A stretch of 11,828 bases of DNA, taken from assembly GCA_031367435.1 (NCBI GenBank), contig JANLPV010000130.1:1-11828 (forward strand), in the 5' to 3' direction. The stretch is from WLMZ01 sp031367435. Its GTDB lineage: Bacteria > Actinomycetota > Acidimicrobiia > Acidimicrobiales > Ilumatobacteraceae. The translations under genes were made by a program, and so were the position numbers. The stretch's first letter is position 1. Each line of letters starts with the position of its first letter. Shown in pieces: positions 6,435 through 11,828 of this stretch. The notes beneath the pieces were generated by a model, which was not told where the DNA came from, did not search any database, and saw only the letters and a program-made list of their open reading frames with translations.

Positions 6435-7229
6435 ATGGAACCCACGAATGAACCGCCGTCCGCGCTGGTGCTTCTCGAGCGGCGCGCCGACGGCGTTGCC
6501 GTTGTCACGCTGAACAATCCCAAGGTGAACTCGCTGTCACAGGAGTTGTTGACGCAACTCTTTGAGGTCGCTCAAGAGCTCACCACGAATCCGCCTGGCG
6601 CCGTTGTGATCACAGGTGGAGAGCGCATTTTCGCGGCGGGGGCCGACATCAGCCAGTTCGGCGGGCCGGCAGAATCGGTCGCGATAACCGCTGGATTCCA
6701 TCGTGCACTCGATGCGGTGGCTGCCATCCCGAGATTCGTGATTGCGGCGGTAAGTGGCTACGCACTTGGTGGCGGCTGCGAGCTTGCGCTCGCATGTGAC
6801 TACCGAATCGTGAGCGAGCGGGCGGTATTCGGTCAGCCTGAAATTCTGCTTGGCATCATTCCCGGTGGAGGTGGCACCCAACGACTGGCGCGCACCGTCG
6901 GTACGAGCCGCGCGAAGGAGATGTGTCTCACCGGACGTCAGGTGAGAGCCGACGAGGCCCTGCGCATTGGACTCGCAGACGAGGTCGTCGCGGGCGAGCA
7001 ACTTCTCGAGCGCTGTCTGTTGCTTGCGACAGAGATCGCCCTCGGCGCGCACCTCGCGCAGGCCATCGCAAAGCGCACGATCGATGACGGCTTTTCGCTC
7101 CCGTTGGCCGACGGTCTGCAGTTGGAGCAACGTGCGTTTGCGAAAATATTCGAGAGCGACGACAGTCGAATCGGTGTGCAGAGCTTCTTGACGAACGGTC
7201 CGGGCAAAGCAACGTTTACCGGGCGCTAG
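6435..7229 (+). CDS. Enoyl-CoA hydratase/isomerase (crotonase family)
   Basis: This is a soluble crotonase-fold enzyme acting on acyl-CoA thioesters, most simply hydrating 2-enoyl-CoA in beta-oxidation or a related pathway. The 264-residue length is normal for a single-domain member. The oxyanion-hole segments are A-A-G-A-D at 67-71 and G-Y-A-L-G-G-G at 108-114. Both catalytic glutamates of classical hydratases are present: Glu116 in G-G-G-C-E and Glu136 in Q-P-E, followed by I-P-G-G-G-G-T-Q-R. Keeping both favours hydratase over isomerase or decarboxylase. The short hydrophilic N-terminus gives no targeting signal. It starts 52 nt after meaB with its own -10-like box. The EamA-type gene begins 8 nt after the stop and is probably co-transcribed. 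The exact acyl-CoA substrate cannot be told. Confidence 0.93.
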   Translation: MEPTNEPPSALVLLERRADGVAVVTLNNPKVNSLSQELLTQLFEVAQELTTNPPGAVVITGGERIFAAGADISQFGGPAESVAITAGFHRALDAVAAIPRFVIAAVSGYALGGGCELALACDYRIVSERAVFGQPEILLGIIPGGGGTQRLARTVGTSRAKEMCLTGRQVRADEALRIGLADEVVAGEQLLERCLLLATEIALGAHLAQAIAKRTIDDGFSLPLADGLQLEQRAFAKIFESDDSRIGVQSFLTNGPGKATFTGR

Positions 7230-7237
7230 ATGCCAGA

Positions 7238-8230
7238 ATGCATGACGTGCGGCGACAGGTTGATCACATCGCAGAAACGGTGACGGCCGTTTCCAGCGAG
7301 GGCGGTATAGCCGTTGCCTATTCGCACGACGATTCGGGCATCTCCGCTTTCTCGGTGTTCTTGCTTGTTGTTTCGGCGCTCATTTTCAGTACGGGCGCCT
7401 TGTTCGTTCGTGGTCTCGACGATCCGCATGCGTGGACCACGGTGTTCTGGCGGTCAACGTCAGCGTGCGTCAGTCTGCTGATCTTGATCGTGTGGCGAGA
7501 GCGCCGGAATTCGTTTCGGGTAATCGTGTCGATGGGTAAGCCCGGATGGGTCGTGGCTGCAGCGTTTACGGGTGCCTCCATCGGTATGGTCGTTGCACTG
7601 TCGCGTACCACCGTTGCAATTGTGTTGGTGATCTTCGCGCTCAGCCCGCTGGCCGCCGCGATTCTTGCGTGGATCCTCATTGGTGAGCAGGTGCGCAGTT
7701 ACACCTGGATCGCGATCGGTGTCACCGTGGCGGGCGTTGGTTACATGGTGTCGGGGTCGAGCGCGAGCGGGTCGCTCACAGGTGCAGCGATCGCGCTCGT
7801 CATTCCGCTCTCGTTCGGCTTGGGCACGGTGATGATCCGACGTCACGCCGAGGTTGCAATGGCGCCGGCGATGCTGCTCGCGATGGTAATCAGCGCGTTG
7901 ATCGCGCTGCCGTTCGCGCATCCGTTCGACGTGTCGAGGCACGACCTGTTGCTGCTGCTCACGTTCGGGTTTGCTCAACTCGGCGTTGGCTTGGCCATCT
8001 TTGCGGTTGGCGCTGCTCGCGCCCCAGCGAGCGATGTTGCGCTGCTCTCTATGCTCGAGCCGATCATGGGCCCGATCTGGGTGTGGCTGTTCATGAACGA
8101 GTACCCAGGTGTTCCTGCGTTGATCGGTGGGGCGACGGTGTTCGTTGCATTGGCGGTGCACACGCTGTATGTGGCGTCGGTGTCACCGCCCCCATCAGTG
8201 TCCGCGACAATCGCATCAACTGCCGAATGA
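7238..8230 (+). CDS. EamA-domain (DMT superfamily) transporter
   Basis: This is an integral cytoplasmic-membrane protein of the drug/metabolite transporter superfamily, probably a metabolite exporter. Two EamA repeats are visible, about residues 40-172 and 183-313, each with five hydrophobic helices, for ten in all. The second repeat ends with the typical L-E-P-I-M-G-P-I-W-x-W-L-F-x-N-E segment at 273-288, and the first has a matching S-P-L-x-A-x-x-L-A-W-x-x-I-G-E segment at 136-150. The 36 hydrophilic residues before TM1 are longer than usual, so the true start may be downstream of the ATG at 7238, for example at the in-frame GTG of codon 40; no ribosome binding site settles it. The gene is 8 nt from the hydratase gene, suggesting one transcript, though no shared function is obvious. 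It is convergent with the serine hydrolase, 26 nt apart. Confidence 0.87.
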   Translation: MHDVRRQVDHIAETVTAVSSEGGIAVAYSHDDSGISAFSVFLLVVSALIFSTGALFVRGLDDPHAWTTVFWRSTSACVSLLILIVWRERRNSFRVIVSMGKPGWVVAAAFTGASIGMVVALSRTTVAIVLVIFALSPLAAAILAWILIGEQVRSYTWIAIGVTVAGVGYMVSGSSASGSLTGAAIALVIPLSFGLGTVMIRRHAEVAMAPAMLLAMVISALIALPFAHPFDVSRHDLLLLLTFGFAQLGVGLAIFAVGAARAPASDVALLSMLEPIMGPIWVWLFMNEYPGVPALIGGATVFVALAVHTLYVASVSPPPSVSATIASTAE

Positions 8231-8256
8231 GGGCGTGAATATGGCGTACGTACCGC

Positions 8257-9261
8257 TCAGGTAGTGAGAATGTCGTTCAACCGCTTCGCGATTGCCCAGG
8301 CACTGTCGGACCAATTCGACACCACGGTTTGGGTTATGTCGAGTTCGGGATCGTGCCAGCTTCGAAACGAGACGCCTGCGTCATACCCTTCCAACTTCAC
8401 CGCCGCCCGCGAGTCGTGGAGCCAAAAGCCGAGGCCGTAGCCCAGCTTTTCGCTCGTGGCGTAGCTCCGCGGTCGAACCATGGCGGCCACGGTGGATGGC
8501 GACACGATTTGTCCGGCGAAAAATGCGGTCCACAGCGCGCGGATGTCTGCCACGGTGGAGTAGGCACCTCCGTCACCGCTACCGCGCACGGGGAGGTGGA
8601 GTGAATTGTTGCGGAGTCCGTCGGGCAGTAAGTAACCCACCGCAGCCCTGCCGGGAAGCTCGTCGGAACGAAGAAAGCTCGTCGAGGTCATGCCCGCGCG
8701 TCGACAGACTCGCTGATCAACGAGGTCTGCAAACGCGCGGCCGCTAGCGCGTTCTGCCAGCAGCGCCAGAATGACGTAGCCGCTGTTGTTATACGAGAAC
8801 GTCTCGTCTGGGGCAGCTTTTGCCTGGCGACCCTCGAGCATCGGGAGATACGCCTCGACGTTGTCGAGACGATGCACAGGCACCGTCATCAAGTAATCGG
8901 AAAAGGCAAATCCTTCGTCCTCGTCGATGTAATCTCCGACACCTGATCGATGGGTGAGGAGATGCTCGACGGTGACCTCATTGGACACGAGAGCGAGATC
9001 CGTGCCGAGCAGCGACCGAGCGGTGGTCGACAGGCTGAGCACACCGTCTTCGATGAGGCTCATCACCGTCAGCGCCGTGAGACCCTTGGTTCCACTCGCG
9101 ATGCCGAACTGGGTCTGGACAGTGTTCGCGACGTTGAGGCCGCGGTGTGCCAGACCGTATGCGCGCTCGAACTCGATCGTGTCGCCGCGGTCAACACGCA
9201 CGACACCCGCGAACGACGTGTCGGCGGCAAGTTGATCGATCTCAAGAGCGAAGTCGTGCAT
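8257..9261 (-). CDS. Serine hydrolase, class C beta-lactamase/penicillin-binding-protein fold
   Basis: This is a 334-residue active-site serine hydrolase of the beta-lactamase class C/D-alanyl-D-alanine carboxypeptidase/esterase group. The first motif S-x-x-K is Ser56-Gly-Thr-Lys59, and the second Y-x-N is Tyr157-Asn158-Asn159. The third motif, usually K-T-G or H-x-G, is absent; in its place is E-G-Y-D-A-G at 291-296. No signal peptide or lipobox is seen, so the enzyme appears cytoplasmic. That argues against a secreted beta-lactamase and for an esterase or peptidase role. The ATG at 9261 is preferred: the family fold begins about 15 residues later and a TACCGT box ends 6 nt upstream. The longer alternative needs a TTG at 9309 and would overlap the phosphorylase gene by 17 nt. 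With the ATG the gap to that gene is 31 nt. Confidence 0.88.
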   Translation of the reverse strand: MHDFALEIDQLAADTSFAGVVRVDRGDTIEFERAYGLAHRGLNVANTVQTQFGIASGTKGLTALTVMSLIEDGVLSLSTTARSLLGTDLALVSNEVTVEHLLTHRSGVGDYIDEDEGFAFSDYLMTVPVHRLDNVEAYLPMLEGRQAKAAPDETFSYNNSGYVILALLAERASGRAFADLVDQRVCRRAGMTSTSFLRSDELPGRAAVGYLLPDGLRNNSLHLPVRGSGDGGAYSTVADIRALWTAFFAGQIVSPSTVAAMVRPRSYATSEKLGYGLGFWLHDSRAAVKLEGYDAGVSFRSWHDPELDITQTVVSNWSDSAWAIAKRLNDILTT

Positions 9262-9267
9262 CAGCAC

Positions 9268-9273
9268 ACGGTA
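9268..9273 (-). promoter_or_regulatory. Putative -10 box (TACCGT), leaderless start of the serine hydrolase
   Basis: On the minus strand TACCGT fits TANNNT and ends 6 nt before the ATG at 9261, within the 31-nt gap after the phosphorylase gene. No Shine-Dalgarno sequence lies before that ATG. It helps decide between the ATG and the upstream TTG. Confidence 0.35.
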
Positions 9274-9292
9274 CAATGAGGACGCAACGTCG

Positions 9293-11737
9293 TTAGTTGG
9301 CCCAGGCAATGCAGCGAAGCTCGAATGGGTTCACGAGCAACGCGTTGTGCGGCAGCACGCGCGCGGTGAGGCCGTACGCTCCCGAACGGCCAACGACGTA
9401 GTCGCCCGACCAGATGTTGTCGGCGTTGCGGTTGAGCACAGCGTGCTGCGCTCCATCGAGCAGCGTGCCTTCACTGTCGATCGGTCCGTGCAGCAACTGC
9501 ACCACTACGTCGTCGGGCGACAGGCCACCGAGATCGACGCTCACCTCGGCGTGGCGGGATTCGCCCTCGTGGCCTTCTGTGGTATCGGTGTTGAGTTCTG
9601 TGATCTGAACCTGCGGCCAATGCGCACGTAGGTGTTGCTTCCATGCGGCGAGCGATCGCGCCAAGCGCGCATCGTCATTGTTCAGTTGGGTGGCGCCACG
9701 GGCGGCCGGCTCATACAAATGGCTCACGTAGTCGCGGACCATACGCGACGCGGTGATCTTGGGTCCCAGCGATGCCCAGTTGTGCAGCATGCGGTCGACC
9801 CAGCCCTTGGGCACACCGCGGTGATCGCCCGAGGTCTCATAGAACAGTGGCACGATCTCCTGCTCGAGAAGCCCGAAGAGGTTCATCGCTTCGCGCTGGT
9901 CGCGGCGGGCGGGGTCGGGGTCGTCGTCAACCGACACGATGTCCCAACCGTTCTCGCCATCGCTCCATTCGTCCCACCAGCCATCTCGGATGCTGCAGTT
10001 AAGAGCGCCGTTCAGCGCTGCCTTCATGCCGCTGGTACCGCATGCCTCTTGTGGGCGCAACGGATTGTTCAGCCATACATCGCAGCCGTGATACATCGTG
10101 CGCGCCACGGCGATGTCGTAGTCGGCCAAGAACACGAACCGATGATGCACATCGAACTCGCGAGCAAACAGTTCGATCGCCTGGATCATTGCTTTGCCGG
10201 GCTGATCTGCGGGATGCGATTTTCCGGCGAACACGAATTGCACGGGACGTTCGGGGTCGAGCAGCAGTCGGCGAAGACGGTCGGGTTGCGAGAGCAGCAA
10301 TGTGGCGCGCTTGTAGGTGGCGAACCGACGCGCAAAACCAATCGTGAGCACGTTCGGATCGAGAATGTCGTCGCCCATGCGGGCACGTACGTAGGTGACC
10401 AATCGTGAACGGCCTGCAGCGCGGGCGGCCCACACGTCGTCGTGCGACATGCTGTAGGCGCGAGCCCATGCTTCATCGTCGGCGCCATCCCACACGCCGT
10501 GCACACCGTGGCGAAGGAGTTGATCGATCTCCGGCGACACCCAACTGTGCGCGTGCACACCATTGGTGATGTGCCCAATGGGCACTTCGTCGACGGGCAC
10601 ATCGGGCCACACACCGTTGAACATCTGTCTGCTGACGGCGCCGTGCAGCGCCGCGACGCCGTTCGCGCGAGCCGCCAACTTGAGACCCATCACGGCCATG
10701 TTGAAGCGGTGCTCCTCGGGTTCGTCAGCGCGGCTGCCGATGGTCATCAGCTGCTCGAAGGTGATCCCGAGTTCGGGTGCCATAGCGCCGAAGTACTTCT
10801 TGATCAGCTCGGCCGGAAAGCGGTCGATGCCAGCTGGTACGGGCGTGTGCGTTGTGAATACACCACCCGAGCGAGACGCTTCGACAGCTTCATCGAACGA
10901 CAGACCGTGCGCGACGAATTCGCGGATTCGCTCCAACGCGAGGAAGCCAGCGTGGCCCTCATTGGTGTGGAAGACCTGTGGTGCCAGACCAAGCGCACGC
11001 AGCGCGCGAACACCTGTAATGCCCAGCACCATTTCCTGGCGCAGCCGATGTTCGACGTCGCCGCCGTACAACCGGTCGGTGACTCCGGGTGCGTCGAGGA
11101 GATAGAGCGGGATACGGCCGACGTCGGCGCGCCAGATGCCGACAGAGACCGTCTCACCGGCGAGATCGATGGTGACCTGTAGGTCGGTATGGGTGAGCGC
11201 CATACCCGCTGGCTCGAGTGGAGGGAAGCGTTCTTGTTGCCAGCCATCGGCATCGAGACTTTGCCGGAAATAGCCCTCGCCGTAGAGCAACCCGATGCCG
11301 ACCAGCGGAATGCCGAGGTCGGAGGAAGCCTTGAGGTGATCGCCGGCCAAAATGCCGAGCCCGCCGCTGTACTGCGGAACTGCTTCGCTGATGCCGAACT
11401 CCGGTGAGAAGTACGCAACGAGGTTGAGCGGTGATTCGCCCTTGGTCTGGAACCACCGCGGTGACGAGATGGCCGCATCGAGACGAACCACTGCATCGGC
11501 GACGGCTTTGACCACACTTGGATCGGTGGCGAGATCGCTCCACGTCTCAGGCGTGATCCGGGCGAGCATCACGAGCGGCTGGTGGTGGGACTCCTCCCAC
11601 GCCAGCGGATGCAGACTCGCAAACAGTTGGCGCAGTTCGCGGTCCCAACACCAGTGGAGGTTGTTGGCGAGGCGATGCAGACCGGACAGCACTTCGGGTA
11701 CGGCGGGGTCGACCCGGAACTGTCGGACGCTGCGCAT
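9293..11737 (-). CDS. glgP: Alpha-glucan (glycogen/maltodextrin) phosphorylase, DUF3417 type
   Basis: This GT35 phosphorylase removes glucose from the non-reducing end of alpha-1,4-glucans as glucose 1-phosphate, using pyridoxal phosphate. The 814-residue protein starts with a DUF3417 region (about 12-120), which marks the non-classical phosphorylase subfamily found in actinobacteria, Thermus and Thermotoga. Catalytic landmarks include S-G-G-L-G at 124-128, G-D-H-x-K at 132-136, N-E-G-H at 259-262 and E-A-C-G-T-S-G-M-K at 564-572, with Lys572 the expected PLP Schiff-base residue. The last ~85 residues (730-814) look like a small beta domain. The enzyme is cytoplasmic. The start is 1 nt after the stop of an upstream glycosyltransferase, so the two are translated from one message; glucan synthesis and breakdown would then be co-expressed. 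No glycogen branching or debranching gene is in view. Confidence 0.95.
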   Translation of the reverse strand: MRSVRQFRVDPAVPEVLSGLHRLANNLHWCWDRELRQLFASLHPLAWEESHHQPLVMLARITPETWSDLATDPSVVKAVADAVVRLDAAISSPRWFQTKGESPLNLVAYFSPEFGISEAVPQYSGGLGILAGDHLKASSDLGIPLVGIGLLYGEGYFRQSLDADGWQQERFPPLEPAGMALTHTDLQVTIDLAGETVSVGIWRADVGRIPLYLLDAPGVTDRLYGGDVEHRLRQEMVLGITGVRALRALGLAPQVFHTNEGHAGFLALERIREFVAHGLSFDEAVEASRSGGVFTTHTPVPAGIDRFPAELIKKYFGAMAPELGITFEQLMTIGSRADEPEEHRFNMAVMGLKLAARANGVAALHGAVSRQMFNGVWPDVPVDEVPIGHITNGVHAHSWVSPEIDQLLRHGVHGVWDGADDEAWARAYSMSHDDVWAARAAGRSRLVTYVRARMGDDILDPNVLTIGFARRFATYKRATLLLSQPDRLRRLLLDPERPVQFVFAGKSHPADQPGKAMIQAIELFAREFDVHHRFVFLADYDIAVARTMYHGCDVWLNNPLRPQEACGTSGMKAALNGALNCSIRDGWWDEWSDGENGWDIVSVDDDPDPARRDQREAMNLFGLLEQEIVPLFYETSGDHRGVPKGWVDRMLHNWASLGPKITASRMVRDYVSHLYEPAARGATQLNNDDARLARSLAAWKQHLRAHWPQVQITELNTDTTEGHEGESRHAEVSVDLGGLSPDDVVVQLLHGPIDSEGTLLDGAQHAVLNRNADNIWSGDYVVGRSGAYGLTARVLPHNALLVNPFELRCIAWAN

Positions 11738-11738
11738 G

Positions 11739-11828
11739 TCAGTCGAGAGTAGTGCCCCGCGCCTTCGACGAAAACGCCGATGTGTAGACGCCGATCGTTG
11801 TTGCTGCGATCGCGTCCCAGGTGTAGAG
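11739..11828 (-). CDS. C-terminal end of a glycosyltransferase (GT4/GT5, glycogen-synthase-like), partial
   Basis: Only the last 29 codons are in the window, open to its final base. They read Y-T-W-D-x-I-A-A-x-T-x-x-V-Y followed by a polar tail. The W-D-x-I-A-x-x-T-x-x-x-Y pattern is the classic C-terminal helix of GT-B glycosyltransferases of families GT4 and GT5, including glycogen synthases. The gene stops 1 nt before the phosphorylase ATG. That context makes a glycogen or maltose-1-phosphate synthase (GlgA/GlgM-like) the best guess, but the specificity cannot be read from this fragment. Confidence 0.65.
   Translation of the reverse strand, partial: LYTWDAIAATTIGVYTSAFSSKARGTTLD

Noticed and set aside
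7460..8161. Minus-strand open frame of 233 codons opposite the EamA transporter
   Set aside because: It is extremely Arg/His/Gln-rich low-complexity sequence, the typical shadow of a hydrophobic membrane gene.
8246..8253. GTACGTAC palindrome between the convergent EamA and serine hydrolase genes, considered as a terminator or operator
   Set aside because: It is an 8-bp perfect palindrome with no loop and no T-tract, and the symmetry does not extend beyond 8 bp, so it is too weak to call.
9262..9309. TTG-initiated 16-residue N-terminal extension of the serine hydrolase
   Set aside because: It would overlap the end of the phosphorylase gene, uses a weaker start codon and adds residues before the family's usual N-terminus; the ATG at 9261 has a suitable -10 box.
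9632..10408. Long open frame on the plus strand (258 codons)
   Set aside because: It is fully antisense to the conserved PLP-binding half of the phosphorylase and has no recognisable domain; long antisense frames are expected in high-GC coding DNA.
10442..11182. Long open frame on the plus strand (246 codons)
   Set aside because: It is antisense to the phosphorylase catalytic region and its composition reads as a codon shadow (rich in His, Arg and Val without motifs).

Overview
The window is a gene-dense, high-GC bacterial segment. It most likely comes from an actinomycetote, and by general feel from the Acidimicrobiia, although no 16S or other taxonomic marker is present. Three signs support this. 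MurA carries Asp where most bacteria have the fosfomycin-reactive Cys, as in mycobacteria. A DUF3417-type glucan phosphorylase sits directly after a glycosyltransferase. Several start codons lie 6-9 nt behind a TANNNT-like -10 box, the signature of leaderless transcripts common in Actinobacteria.

Layout. (1) 1-2051, plus strand: a protein with a tandemly duplicated small domain (5' end cut by the window), a protein with a C-terminal J domain, and a small alpha/beta hydrolase whose GTG start overlaps the J-protein stop. (2) 2048-3607, minus strand: an MFS transporter with a long soluble N-terminus; its stop codon overlaps the hydrolase stop. (3) 3629-4903, plus strand: murA, divergent from the MFS gene across a 21-nt gap that holds two overlapping -10-like boxes. 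(4) 4890-5131, minus strand: two tiny overlapping ORFs, the larger a 58-residue single-pass membrane protein. (5) 5194-8230, plus strand: a stand-alone Nfu-type Fe-S protein, the MeaB GTPase, an enoyl-CoA hydratase/isomerase and an EamA-type transporter. (6) 8257-11828, minus strand: a beta-lactamase-fold serine hydrolase, an alpha-glucan phosphorylase and the last 29 residues of a glycosyltransferase.

Functional themes. The region is mostly housekeeping: peptidoglycan precursor synthesis (murA), Fe-S assembly (Nfu), chaperoning of a B12-dependent mutase (MeaB), acyl-CoA metabolism and alpha-glucan turnover. The glycosyltransferase-phosphorylase pair is separated by one base and is clearly an operon. 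Nfu-MeaB is separated by four bases and is probably one.

I see no mobile element, CRISPR array, tRNA, rRNA or defence system, and no stretch over 300 nt without a gene. The least ordinary features are the hidden small-protein pair on the minus strand, the overlapping divergent -10 boxes between murA and the MFS gene, and the recurring leaderless architecture.
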